Source of the DNA: Tigriopus japonicus
Lineage: Eukaryota; Arthropoda; Copepoda; Harpacticoida; Harpacticidae
Direction of reading: 5' to 3'
DNA: 64,000 nucleotides
Assembly: GCA_010645155.1 (NCBI GenBank)
Contig: CM021321.1
Location: 2,532,871 to 2,596,870 of the forward strand
Shown here piece after piece: positions 39,817 to 52,076 of this stretch (the first letter of the stretch is position 1; every line of letters begins with the position of its first letter). Position numbers and translations under genes: made by a program. A model generated the notes under the pieces. It searched no databases. It worked only from the letters and a program-made list of their open reading frames with translations, and was not told the DNA's origin.

Positions 39817-39922
39817 AAAATACACACTGGGTCCGATCATTGTACAAAAATGTGAGGTTTTTGCAACAAATATATTGTTCCGTTTAATTTTCATTGTACT
39901 AATCGGACCCAGTGTGTATTTT
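39817..39922. mobile_element. Short fold-back (MITE-like) element
   Basis: Two perfectly complementary 21-base arms (39817-39837 and 39902-39922) flank a 64-base spacer. The arms contain CACACTGGGTCCGAT bounded outside by TA, as expected for a very short non-autonomous Tc1/mariner-type element with TA target duplication. CATTGTAC occurs just inside each arm as a direct repeat. There is no coding capacity. A snap-back repeat of another origin is possible. Confidence 0.5.
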
Positions 39923-40007
39923 GAAAGTAATCCTGGCTTGAGCCATCCTTGGTTAAAGTTGCACCATTTGAGGCAATCATCCACTATACAGGAAGGAGGT
40001 AAATTGG

Positions 40008-40080
40008 GGGAATGGGCCTGGGATTGAACCAATAAACCCAAGCATTGCTCAGTTGGGCGTTAATCAACTGTGCTACACCA
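40008..40080 (-). mobile_element. tRNA-derived SINE head
   Basis: On the minus strand TAGCACAGTTGATTAACGC (A-box region, 40076-40058) is followed by GGTTCAATCC (B box, 40030-40021) at tRNA-like spacing. The expected acceptor ends do not pair, so this is a tRNA pseudogene or the pol III promoter of a SINE whose body would continue toward lower coordinates. Confidence 0.55.
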
Positions 40081-40115
40081 TCTTCCTTTGATCAAGATTT
40101 ACCATTACTTGTAGG

Positions 40116-40697
40116 GCTGAATATTTTAGGCAAATGCCTAAAACCTAGGTTTTTACCTAAACCAAAATACTTGATGAATTTTGCCTTTTTTGGTCAAAAT
40201 TGTGCCCAATATGGCATTTTTGGTTAAACTAGAGCCTTTTTTTTGGGAAACAATTGCAATTTTTTGACGAGCCAAAATGGTTCTTTCCCCTTTTTTATTT
40301 TTTCCCTTTATTTAATTTGGAGGATAATTTTTGCCTCTTATTATTTTTTGTCAAATTTGTGCCTAAAATAGTGCTTGCTCTTTTTTGGCCCTGCTGCTGT
40401 TACTGGATACTCCTACTGGCTGCGTTAAACAGGTTTTGAAATTGAAAACAAAAACTGGCTGGTTCAGACTTTCTAGTAGAGCAATCCTTTTCCATGTACA
40501 AGCACATATTCAGTGATCAAAGGCAGGGTTTCAATGAAGAAAATTTTCAGCAAACTCTCATTGTCAATTCATTCCATGCTAAGCTGAATATTTAGAAGTC
40601 AATAAACCAATCACATCACACCTAGTTTGTAGTTTTGCGGTGCCTAAAAATGCCTAAATTGCTATTTTTGCCAAAAATCAATGTCTAAAATATCAGC
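40116..40697. mobile_element. AT-rich element with imperfect terminal inverted repeats
   Basis: GCTGAATATTTTAGGCA at 40116-40132 is matched, inverted and with two differences, by the segment at 40682-40697. Short motifs of the type TGCCTAAA recur near both ends. The 550 bases between are AT-rich and non-coding. I could not find a clear target-site duplication, so the boundaries are uncertain. Confidence 0.3.
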
Positions 40698-41470
40698 TCG
40701 AGTGATATGAATTCTTTAAAAGAGATTGACGACAAAACATCATAATGAGCAATCAAAGTCATCAGTTTGAGGGAGGCAGTAAATATCGTTGTAGACGCAC
40801 AATATCAGATAATGTTAATAATACCAGATCCCCTTTTTTGGATTTCAAATTGATCATTAAATGCTTGGAGATATTCCATGGTCAGAGTGCAACTTTATGT
40901 GGCCCAAAAACCCAAGCTTGCCTAGTTTTATTTGATGCTTTTTTCAGATGAATTTGATGTTGGGTCACATACTATTTTAAGTCAGTGAATCAATTGGTTA
41001 TGTTTTGTGGTCACATGACATAATGTATTACACATGTGTTCAGCTCCATCTTTGAAATGGTGTTTTGTTAGAGAAATGGCTATAGCAGTTGAACGCAGAA
41101 AGCGCTTAAAGAGGGCGAGAATTTGTGGAAATGGGCAGAAGAACTTAGTCGTCTGCTCTACAGTCTTGGTGGAATGGATGTGTAATTGATGGCCGCACCT
41201 TGGAATTCTAATAAATATTCCGGAGGGAATTAAATGAATACAAGCTTTGAAAAGGTGACAATGAGAGCCGTGAAACGAGGGCGAAAAAAGGGAAGGGATA
41301 ATCGAGCTGAAATTCCGCAGATCACTTCAGCAAAAAAAATCCCCGTTTTCTTGCACGCCTGAGCTTGTTTACAACAGAAATCATGTTTGGGTTTCAAAGA
41401 AACCCGTTTCTCTATTCAACTGACTTTTTTAAAAACTGTCCTTTGAACATTCGAAATTGTTGTCCTTAAT

Positions 41471-42259
41471 ATGAAGGAACTCGTAGCTCTTGCCGTCCTT
41501 ATCCTGGCCGCGTCCATTTGCTTCGCCAGACCTCAGTACAACACCAATCAAAGGTAAGTCAAAATATTCAACCCTTGTTCTATAAAAGTGTCCGACGTAC
41601 TCTGTTCCTTTCAAAGAGGAGCAGGATATCAACCCATCAGTCATCAAGTGTATTACGGTCAAGGCCGTGAACAACAAAGCAACAATGATCGGGGTGACGG
41701 TGGAGTAACCATTGATGAATACGGCCGAGATGTATCATTATCGGGATCAGGTTCCCGAAACTATGGTCGAGATCGCTACCAGGAACAACGAGGTCGGAGC
41801 CGATATGGATCCAGGTATGAGGGAACGCAGCTTTCAAGTCTCAAACAAACCGGTTGAAATTCGGATTTTCTTGTTTTAGATTAGGCGATCGGACTCAAGG
41901 TCGGTATTCGAACCCACAACCCACAACAACTGAGTATAATTATTTGTCAAGTGACGTGACTGAGCCCGGAATTCATGATCAAGTCGAAGCGGAAGGTGGA
42001 AATAAGTTGGAATATTTGGGCTACGAAAAGGCCTCTCGACAGTGCCCAGAGGGTTGGGTTAGAGATATTTGGGGATATTGTCGGTGAGGCGTTAGCTATT
42101 TTCTTTCTCCTTTTTGGCAGTTTGTCAAGAATGTGATGATCAAATGACTATGTATGTATCATTCCTAGAGAAATCTTCCACGAGGAACGACGTGATTGGG
42201 ATTGGTGGGAGAATATCCGGAGACACGTCCTCAGCAATCAGTACACGAGTCGTTATTGA
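41471..42259 (+). CDS. Small secreted Gly/Arg/Tyr-rich protein
   Basis: Exons 41471-41553, 41617-41814, 41880-42083 and 42169-42259, with GT-AG introns all in phase 2, give 191 residues. Residues 1-19 form a textbook signal peptide (MKELVALAVLILAASICFA) before RPQYN. The middle is rich in Gly, Arg, Tyr, Gln and Ser (for example SGSRNYGRDRYQEQRGRSRY). The only two cysteines of the mature chain sit in QCPEGWVRDIWGYCR and could form one small disulfide loop; similar C-x-x-G-...-CR segments are known at the ends of arthropod secreted proteins. The last exon adds an acidic, Trp-rich and basic tail (EERRDWDWWENIRRHVL). If the last intron is retained, translation stops at 42087 immediately after the CR, giving 161 residues. 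Exact function unknown: matrix, cuticle or secreted-peptide roles are all possible. Confidence 0.8.
42084..42168 (+). other. 85-base optional terminal intron
   Basis: The donor CG|GTGAGG and the acceptor ATTCCTAG|A fit consensus and keep phase 2 into a fully open final exon ending in TGA at 42257-42259. If unspliced, the in-frame TGA at 42085-42087 is used. A second possible acceptor (TTTTTGGCAG at about 42111-42120) would lead to a stop after four codons. Confidence 0.6.
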
Positions 42260-42313
42260 ATTGAAAAGTTTCATGTACATATTTGCTAAAACATGACACT
42301 GAAACAGAAAAGC

Positions 42314-42319
42314 AATAAA
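42314..42319 (+). terminator. Polyadenylation signal of the small secreted gene
   Basis: A canonical AATAAA lies 55 bases after the stop of the four-exon form, on the coding strand and at a sensible distance. Confidence 0.65.
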
Positions 42320-45300
42320 TATAAGGTTTCTTGATCATCTGGCAACGATTGTTGACCAAGGATAAGAGGTAACTTTCTTTATACAGTTTGACGTGCTTTG
42401 GTTGAACAAATTTACGAGCAACGGCCACCTATTTCTCATATGAGTCTTTCGCGACCTCAAAAACAGTTCGCTCTCTTTGCATCAGAACGCATTTTATATC
42501 CAACTTTTTGTACATATGAGGCAGTAAAGCCACGTTTTTGCAAATTTGTTTTTCTCTCGAAAATGTTGGAGTCACATTATTTTTGAATTTGGAAAACACA
42601 TCTTTAGATCGACAAGACCTACTCATTATGTAAACCAACTTTGTTTTCCACTTTTTCGTTTGGCCCATCCCGTGAGACAAAACGTTCAGACTAAGAAGCC
42701 CTCTTTTTTTACTTTTTGTGGACTCCATTTGTCAAAAAATGTCCATCTCAACAAACTTGTTTGTGTTGGTGAAAAAAAAACAATCTAAATTGAGAAAAAG
42801 TTGTTTAAAAAAACTCCTTGAAATCGAACCTTTTTGTAGGATTTTTACCAACAAAATGGAGTAATTGAATCGGAAACTCTCGCAACCTTTGCTCTTGGAG
42901 ACTGGCATCTCATTTCCGTCAACGAGTTCCTGAATGGAACTAAAAGAGGAAGAGTTAGGCTTTTTATTCGCACTGTCCATCTATTTCTCGCGTTTCTTGG
43001 CTACTATGGTTTTTCGAGCGGCTGCCGAGGAAATAAATGATGTCATTTCTATGGCCATTACATAAATTGTAAAAGGAAAATGAACCGCTCACACGAAGGC
43101 GGCCTTTTCACAAATGGTTGGCACTTTGTCTTCTCGGATTGGGAAAAGGCCAGTGGCACCATAAAAAAGAGCTGCTTGCACAAACCACCAACCAATGTGT
43201 CTACGTTTAAAGCGCTCCTGGCAAGTGCAAACGCACACACCCTAACACACACAGAGGTCCCCTTCAACAACAACCAACCAACCAGTGCGATGCTTACCAG
43301 ACAATTGCCCATTTTCATCATTACACTTGAACATATGAAGTTATTATTGGTGTCATTTGTCTATTCAATGTCTCTGCTTGACATTTTAATACGAGAAAAT
43401 CATTCAAGTAATTCACTTTAGAAAAACTGAGTTTATGTAATATCTGTGTTGTGTTTTGGCATCAGAAGGAGGAATGCATCCCGAAGAACTGGGTTGCGTG
43501 ATTTTACCAGTGGTTTGTGTCCAAGGAAACCATTGGAACTTAACTCTCCGTGATCCATGTCAACCTCCCTGGCAATGTTCCTCAAAAAACGACCATAAGT
43601 AACACCCTAACGCCCAAATGACCATAAAAAGAAACACTTTCCAAGACAAATGAGCTCACCAACTGTGTCCGTAAGTCTTCGTTCCACGCAATAACCAACA
43701 ATCTGGGACAGGGACGGAGAATTTCTTGGAAAAACAAAATCATTATAAAAAGAGTTAATGGGGTTCCCTTCTTAAGCTTGGTTTCAACTACTAAGAGTTG
43801 TCCCCATAAACTTCCAAGTCCGATAATTTTACGAGGGTGTGCTTATCGATAATTATCGTTCGCACTTTTTGAAATCTTTTATTCCAGCAATTTGTCAAAT
43901 GTGTTAGTTGAGCTCTCCAGTATCAACGATTAATTAAAGGGTGTTTAACATTGTATTAAATATGAGTGACTAAATCAGTATGTTGTAGTTGGACGACGTT
44001 TGGAGCTGATCCCTTTTTTTCATATTTCTACCAGTCTGATCATTCGATGCTTTGGCCACCAACCAATGCAATGGGATTCATCTTTTGCTTTGTAGCCTGA
44101 CTGACGACTGGTGAAGATGATTATCATATTCAACTCCGAAACTCCAATTGAGTGGTATTGACTTAATGATCAATCGCCCCCATCCATCATCATCAAAAAT
44201 AAATTCTGGTGATTCACCACAGTTTCCCTTTGGTCCATCCGACTCAGTTCATCCAATCCACTCACAGAGAAGGCCATCACAACAACAGCAATCGAATAAT
44301 GCCACTTTTCTTTGGCTATTCATGCCCCAGGTTGATCACTCACACAATTCACAACCAATGACTGTTATACGTAGCTTTAGTCATCCTCCACCCCAAGTCG
44401 TCTCAAAAGGTTTTGGCTTCAATTAATTGAACGATCCGGGAATATCACGATAGAAAACGATCAAGAAATAATTAGATAAATCAATCTGTGGTCAGGAGAG
44501 CTCGACCACCTGGATATGGACAACCAAACAATCAAATAAGTCCCAAAAGACTTCGACAAGAAGCTGAGAAATATGAAAGACCACAATTTGGTTAGACTCA
44601 GCCTGTTGGATCAAAAAAAAATAATTATATATTTTGTTATTAAGGTAAGCCTTTTTGATTAAAATACTTCTTACTAATTTATTTGATAAAATAACGATAT
44701 TTTTTTGATTGTTATTTTTGTGTCACCTATAACCTTAAGGTATTTCCATTTCTTTTGATATTATTACACGTGTATATTTGCGATGTCTCAAACATCATCA
44801 TGGTTACAATGAAAATAAGAAGCATGAAAATGGTGAAGGTGTTCACCACTGGACAATTGTCATTTGGTAAAATATGATATTTTACCCAAGTTTTTCTAAA
44901 CCTTCTTAAAAATAAACTAAATATGCTATTTTTTTGCGTCACTGAAGCTATATTGAGTACGTTTTTTAAACCTTATTTCCAGCCACCTCTCAACCAAAGG
45001 TCACGGCTACATTTTTTCAGATTTATTTGAAGGCTGAAATCTTCAATCTTTAAACTTGGCTTGGCTTTGTACCTAATGATGCTTATTGAGAAACCAGGAA
45101 GTCATAATAACCATTATGTTAATGTGAACGAGTCCTTGAGATACATGTTTTGGTTTTGAAATGATTTCGTTAAATTTGGAGGTCATCATTTCTTTAGAGA
45201 AATTTCTATGGACAAAGCTTGAGCAAAATTATCTTATCTAGTTAAGGTCCTAAGCTATTTGCCGTGCCAATTCCATTTTTTTATTAAATCTTTACCATAC

Positions 45301-46367
45301 AATTATCCGTCTTGAATTCGGTTGATACTTGTTCAAGGGATCATAAAGGAAGTTTTAAAAAAAGCTAGTTGAAAGCAAACCTAATATTGAGAGCCCTTAC
45401 AGAAAATTTAGAAAACTTTGCAAGGGCTATTGAATCTTCAAACGTTAATTGTTTAAATGCGTGCCTGATTCATTTCTTTCGAGAGGAAAATTGGGAAGGG
45501 CCGGTGGTAAAATCCACAAAGATACCCTCAAATCGGCGGGATTTCTTTGGCTTCATTGTGGTGATCAAAGAAAAAGGTAATTGGGATTGATTAGATTGCG
45601 GTTGATTTCGTTGGCCAGCTCTTTGTGGAAAGTACCGATCCTAGCTAGTATTTACTACATTCCGTCTTTGTGAGTGTGCCCCTTTGGGGAGCCTCGTGAA
45701 AACGATCGTTGCTTGATGTGGTTTCACTTTCCGGCCATTGCAAGTCCGTTGACATGAAATATAGGAATTAATTCCACTGAGATCAAAAACAAACAGACGC
45801 ACCAGCAAATGATCATGACGAGATCTCATTCATGTGATAACTGCTCATTTCGTGGCGAATATCAAGACTACTACTATGCGATTCATGTCTTATTAGGCAG
45901 TTGCAAGGTAGCTATATACAGAATGTTCGTACGTACGTAGTAAGTGGCCAACGAGTTTTGGCTTGGTCATGATTGGCCGAACGAGCCAAAAACTCATTTC
46001 TGGCCATCATTAGTGTGGTACCACAAGTCAAGTTAGTGGAAGCTATTCATCATTGTTCTGCATTCATGCTAACCAAGCCTATTTTTTCGATGTTCAGTAT
46101 ACCAAAAATACGATAGGATAACAGATTCCTGGACGGTGGAACGAAACGAACGAATTCGAAAGGAGGCGAATAAAATATAGATAAAACTGTTCGCTGTCAA
46201 TTTCAAAACGTTGGCTTGGGAGAAGTGAGCGTATTTGAAAACGTCAAGATTGATGAACTTGAAAATCGACAGCCATTTCAAGGAGCTCATAAAATAAATG
46301 GTGCCAGAATGCAGTCTGTAGTTACAAAGTGTGTGAGTGTTCCTATGAGCAGCAGCCTTTCGTCTGC

Positions 46368-46402
46368 CATACATACGTATATGTACTAGTACAGTATGTA
46401 TG
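46368..46402. repeat. Short hairpin with 9-bp arms
   Basis: CATACATAC at 46368-46376 is complementary to GTATGTATG at 46394-46402, with a palindromic TGTACTAGTACA between. It is probably a microsatellite-like fold. Confidence 0.6.
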
Positions 46403-46987
46403 CACTGATGGTTCTGGTGTGTATGTGCGCACACAGGACTGACAGAGGCAAGTAAGTGCTTTGGGATTGGTGCCGACGGCCATCCATCCAGCCAAGAGGA
46501 ATCATTATTCAAACTTTTCAATTAGCTTCAGCAGTCATATCACTAATCATTTCTTTTCATGTCACATCCACTGGTGGGAAAACAATGCCAAGAACATACA
46601 TACACACGTAGGTACGTACACAAGTATTTATAGACAGACGCATTTGAGAAACGTTTTGCTTTCAATCATAACAGGATATAGGCGAAGGTTGAAATACCAG
46701 GAAAAGGCCTTTTACTAAAGGATCTTGATACATTTTGGTCAGTGACGGGCTCAAGCATGACAAGAGGAGTTGCTGCTTAGTCGTAATATTTCCCAGGATT
46801 ACCATCAAACCAGAGAAAAGCAGCAGTCATTCTGATATTAGGTGCATGGCAAGCCATGAATGTGGGAAGACATAACCATTGGAATTAAAGAATTGGGGGT
46901 CTTACATATTGAGGTCAAAAAATCCTTTTCGGGCCCTCCAAACACAACCTGGTGGGTTCATTAGTCCACAAAACAACTATCAAAAAG

Positions 46988-47184
46988 CTCTGGGCCTATG
47001 AGTACACTACAATGAATACTCCTGGCCCATGAGTACAGTACTATGAATACTCTGGGCCCATGAGTACAGTACTATGAATACTCTGGGCCCATGAGTTCAG
47101 TACTATGAATACTCTGAGCCCATGAGTACATTACTATGATTACTACGGGCCCATAAGTATAGTACTATGAATACTCTGGGCCCC
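46988..47184. repeat. 31-bp minisatellite, about 6.4 copies
   Basis: Six full copies and an 11-base remnant of a 31-base unit. Each copy carries GGGCCCATGAGTACAGTAC or a close variant, followed by TATGAATA. Copies differ by one to several substitutions and keep length exactly, so the array is moderately old. It may be a subterminal part of a mobile element whose end lies at 47275. Confidence 0.92.
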
Positions 47185-47235
47185 ATTTTTTTGACTTCCT
47201 CCGTAGCTCCTGGGCCAATCAATGACCACCCATAG

Positions 47236-47275
47236 GCCAACATGTGGGTTGCGGCCCACTGGTTGCCAACCCCTG
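47236..47275 (-). mobile_element. Possible hAT-type transposon terminus
   Basis: Read on the minus strand this begins CAGGGGTTGGCAACCAGTGG and continues with a GGCC-rich stretch, which is the style of many hAT-superfamily termini. The partner terminus and an 8-bp target duplication were not found, so the element is truncated or the call is wrong. Confidence 0.35.
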
Positions 47276-49870
47276 ATTTGGTTAGTTTGAATGTCAATAC
47301 CTTGATGATGATCTTATGAATTGCACATAAGATGATGACATTATGATGACCTTAAGAAACCCTAAATTGATGTTCTTTATTCTTTGTCTTTTTGGTCTCA
47401 AAAGCTAATGATCAAAGGGGTCAAAAATATGGTCAATTCAGTAAGTGGTATTCATTACCTAGAACTTGTGGATCAAATTTGATCTTTAAAATTCAATAAA
47501 TAAGAACAAGTCAAGCAAAAACTCTTCAGCAATATAGCACAATGAATATTTGTATTTTCTACAACTTCAACCCAACACAGTTCTTGATTAATTGGAGCTC
47601 AGTTTCGATCACCATGAAAATGGATGCAAGTGGTTGGCTTTCTTCCAATTGTTTCCAAAATGGCCTGAAATAGTCCAAAATATCAGGCTGTTGAGCAAGC
47701 TAAGTAAAAATCAGTGCAGTTTGTCCATTTCGTCACTGGCCCTTGATTAAGTTCTGTAGGAGCTCTAAAACCAAGTCATCAAAAATACAAAAAAGTAAAT
47801 CTAGTATTATTTACAAACTTTTAAAATTTCAGAAAGAGATCTTTGTATGAATAATCAGTTCCTTCAACCAAATCTTATGTACATTTGGTGTCCACCAACA
47901 ATTTACATTTTTTCCCATCCGTGGGATTCTAGCCCAGTCTTGTATGCATCCATGTCCTTTTGGCTTGTCTTGGGTATTGAGTTTTCCCCTTTTCCATCGG
48001 TCCCTCAAGTTTAGCTTTGGGTTGTTGGCTCGGGCCACGAGTGAATTCATCACTTTCTGTCATCGTCAAATCTCTAGTATATTTAGTGCGGTCTTCAGGC
48101 AGCCTGCCTGCCTGCTTCTGCTGGTCGGCTCGATCGTTGTCGTGATCGTCCAGTATACAAGAGCACTATCTCAGTAATGGGAATGGGTGATTAATGATCC
48201 CTCTCTTTGAATCTAAAGCATATGAAGGGGGATTAAGGGAGATATGATTTGTGGAAAAAATTGACATCAAATTGGAGGGTTTTAAATGGCCGGGCTTCGT
48301 CGGGTCCCCAATCACCTATTAAAAATTCAAAAGCACTTCCTTTGCAAACACTCTAATAAGCGTGAAGCTCTTGCACTATAAAGTAATTGGTTCAAGCCAT
48401 TAAACTAGTTTGAGAGAGGCAAAAGTGAAAAAAAATGTCACTCTCAATGATAAATGACTCCAAATACTAATCTTGATGTGTGCGTATGAATATGAATGAT
48501 GATGACTTGGACGATGGCTCGTTGCTTCATTTTGCCATTTTGCTTGACGTCCCAAAAAAAGTGAATGAAAAATTGTTTCAGAGCCTTCAGAAAACCAAAG
48601 TTAGTTGGGACTTTTAATGGTTCTATGGACAATTTGTCTCGTATGAAGTTCCGGAGAATTGATGATTGCTTTGGAGGTTTGCGATCCAGATTGGATTAAT
48701 CAAATTGGAGAGCGGCAATCTGCAAAGCTTCGGTTGAAACGCTTTGAGTTCGTGCATTTTTTCGCGTGGCAACTCATGTCTGGAATGCGAAACAAAGAAT
48801 TGTATTAAGGGTGGTTCTCATTACTGTTTTAAAAATCCCCACATTTTAAAGTGCTGGTCAAGACAAATGTGGACCAAGATTTTGGTTGGTCACTTTCGCA
48901 ATCTTGACAAGAAATGAGTTGTTTAACAAAGGTTAATATCGTGGAACTGTGTATTTGCTTTATTTGTAACCCCTTGTTAAGGCCTTCACAAAGAGTTTTG
49001 ATGACGTTGGATCGTTTGGAGCAAAATGAAACGTTCCCAAAGTCCAAAAAGCTAATGGTTTGTGTCAAACAGTACGAATTTTGGTACCCTTTAATGGGTG
49101 CATAAGAATTGGGGGATCTTTTAACATTGACATCCCTCAACCTCGTATTTTTTTGACTTTGCTAACTTAAAAACTTAAGCAGACGTCCTTTGGAGCCAAT
49201 TTGATGGAGCATCATATTCCAATTTTGAGATCGGCAGGTTGTCTTTTTCACCCACATGTGTACGTACATGTTGGGTTTGACGTATCACTGCCAAGAGAAT
49301 GGATGAGGATGATGGGGCAGAACGAGAGGGCCCAAGGTTTTTTGCTGCGGAGTTTGATCAATCAATTATTTTTCTAATTACCACAGCGTACATTAATCAT
49401 CGTCTCAAATGGCCTGATCTCTCGAGGAACTGACAGCAGCCCATTTCAGCCTACACCACTCACCACTATCAGTCGGAAGCGTATCATACCAATCCACACG
49501 ATCACACACCGCAACAAGAACAACAACTAAAACAACACAAGGAACAGGGTGAGTCACCAACTAGCAGCCTTCCCTTAATATTCAAGCTCCACTCACACTG
49601 TCAAAACTGAAATTTGAACTTAAAACCACGAACGAGCTCCGTTCACCTTGTTGTCACTTTTGACACGACTAAACTTGACGACCGAGGTTTAAAATTGCCA
49701 TTTTTTTCCTGACGGCTTCACAGATTTTATCGGATAAACTGTCAAAGGTTGAGACAAGCCACTGCTATTGAACCATCCTGTGTCAGATGTTGAAGGGGCC
49801 TGCCACAAAACCATTGACAGCTAGCTACTCACTCACTCGACCGGCTGGATTCACGAGCTCGTGGATGGTT

Positions 49871-49888
49871 GAGAGAGAGAGAGAGAGA
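49871..49888. repeat. (GA)n microsatellite
   Basis: GA dinucleotide run of about nine units. Confidence 0.9.
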
Positions 49889-49911
49889 AAACGTGGATGA
49901 TAATAATAAGT

Positions 49912-49930
49912 TGGATGGATGGATGGATGC
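49912..49930. repeat. (GGAT)n short tandem repeat
   Basis: About four and a half copies of GGAT. Confidence 0.85.
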
Positions 49931-51670
49931 GTAGATCATTGAGGTTGCCTCCAAAGTTATTAAGAGCTTCATGTTTCTTGGACAAGATCCAAGAGCGAGC
50001 GAGCGAGCAAGCGCTCTGCTTTCGACTTCACAATGGCATAATTAATGACTGGCCCTAGGTTGGGCACAATTAATGAGCCCTTGTCGTTACGTTATTTGTG
50101 GTAATTCGTACATGCTTACGAAACACATTCATCAAACTACGAAACCCCTTACAGGCCAGGTTCAAAGCCAAAAGTTTGGATTTATGGTAGTAAATCAACC
50201 ATCCGTTGGTTTTGGCGTGATTCAATAATAAGAAACGAAGAAAAAAAAAATGTCGTTGTTAGTGGGTCAAGAAGAGGGAGCTTAAGATCTTCTGTCTTTC
50301 TTGCCCAGGACTTATTGTTTATGCCCCGTTGGATTTGTGACAAGTGATGAGAGCCATGTTCGCAAGGGATGAAAGGAAAAGAAACGGAAAAAAATCCCTC
50401 CAAACCTGACAAATGAGTTCTGATATGTTAATCCAATTAGCCGATTACTTCTCAGGGACGCCATGGTGAACCAAATGGCAATCTCTATTCCATCGGTTTG
50501 CAAGGTACTTGAAGGACCAAAGAAAATAGAGGGTACTCAAAAAATGAACATGAAAGTCGAGGTTCCAAAAGAGGACGTCGTGATTGGCAACCCTGTTCCG
50601 GGTTTGACCGCTTGATATCGAGTTTTCGGATCTAGAAAGATAGTTTTGAATTCCTTTGTGCCATCTCATCATCTCAAATTGATCTTGTCAACGTCAATCA
50701 TGTGTTGAGCCTTCATTCAGCTCGTTGAACCTCCTAATATTCAACGTCCTCAGTGATCCCGTTTCAGGTTGGGTGGAGTGTTTCAAATGATTGAGCAACC
50801 CATATCTTCGAAGGTTCCGACCAAAATTCAAAAACTCACCCTTGCGTTCATTCGTTCGTTTCATGAGGACTGACAAGTGGAAACGAAAGCCTTTTTAACA
50901 CCTCCTACCTCCTCCTCGTCCTCTTCAGACCAATTTCATTTCGAAGACACGTCGAGTTCTGAGAGGTTCAGAGTAGAGAGAACATGTTCTGTCCATACTA
51001 AGTAAGAAAGAATTTAAAAAAAAAACAAGCGTTCGGGAATAAAACGCATTTGGAAACTCGATCCATTTGTTAAAAGCCACGGGAACTTTCAAGGGTCCAT
51101 TAAGCTCTCGAACAAGTGCCAAATGTAAGAGCCAAGGAGTCGAGTTCAGCCCGTGAGGAGCCCCAGGGATGGGTTGAATAACAGAGAAGCCTTTTAAAAA
51201 AGTTTCAAAAACCCGGCGTCATCCAATCCCGGTGGTTCAAGTTTTTTCACTTTGTCTGTCACCTCCATTGGTGGGGAAAGTGTCAAAGTGCAATTGCTTG
51301 TGACATCTTGGAGACAACCTGCACTCCCAAACCACTCGCTATCGCACCTCTTTTGGGTCTTTTTTAAAGACCCTTTTTCCAGTGAGAGTGTCTTTGCAGG
51401 GAGATCCTGTGGACAAGTTAGTTGATCTCCCCAAACCTTTTGTCACCTTGCCAAATCAATATTGACCCGCAGATATCTCCCCTCTAGATAAATATTGGGA
51501 GATGATGAGACTCTGAAACAATCCAATCCACATGGCGACGATACGCTCTCACTTTGTCCCACATCAACCCAAGTTGTCGTCTCAAATGATAACCCGCGAG
51601 TTAGGTTTGTTGGTTGAAACTGAAAAGCAAATTAGAGCTTGACGAGAGATAAGGTAGACAGTGACAATCA

Positions 51671-51712
51671 CCCATCCATCCATCCATCTATCTATCTGTC
51701 CATCCATCCACC
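51671..51712. repeat. (CATC)n/(TATC)n short tandem repeat
   Basis: CATC copies flank a few TATC copies, over about 42 bases. Confidence 0.9.
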
Positions 51713-52048
51713 CTCTTCCACCAGAGGGTAGAACGAGCAAGCAACGGAGGGTTCAAGAGTGCTTTTACCACGGATGTAGTGTTCGTGTACATCTGTCACC
51801 GCGTTTTCCCCGACGACAAGACAAGAGAACTATAATCCGGCATAAATCTCTTTCTCCTTCTCTCTCTCTCTGTAGTGTCTCATCCTTTTCATCATTCATC
51901 TGTTGTTAATGTTGGCTGGACCAATATTTACATTTGTCAATCTCCACTCCCCTGTCTCTTTCTCTTTCTCTCGTTGGAACTGAATGCCTCTTCTTTCCAA
52001 CACTCCCATTTCCCATCATCTTGTGTCAAGTTGGATTCGATCTCTCCC

Positions 52049-52076
52049 ACCCACCGACCCACCCACCCATCCATCC
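52049..52076. repeat. CCCA/CATC short tandem repeat
   Basis: Pyrimidine-rich CCCA units passing into CATC units. Confidence 0.8.

Larger units (their letters stand above)
33779..41470. other. Non-coding region with an AT-rich mobile-element block
   Basis: 33.8-38.3 kb has ordinary composition and no gene I can support; it contains the 3' flank of the MORN gene. From about 38.4 to 41.0 kb the sequence turns clearly AT-rich with long A and T runs, and holds the fold-back element, tRNA-like SINE head and inverted-repeat element listed separately. No transposase or reverse transcriptase frame survives. Confidence 0.5.

Noticed and set aside
46069..46521. 150-codon frame on the minus strand
   Set aside because: Composition is unremarkable and includes repeat-derived sequence near 46.3-46.4 kb; no domain seen.
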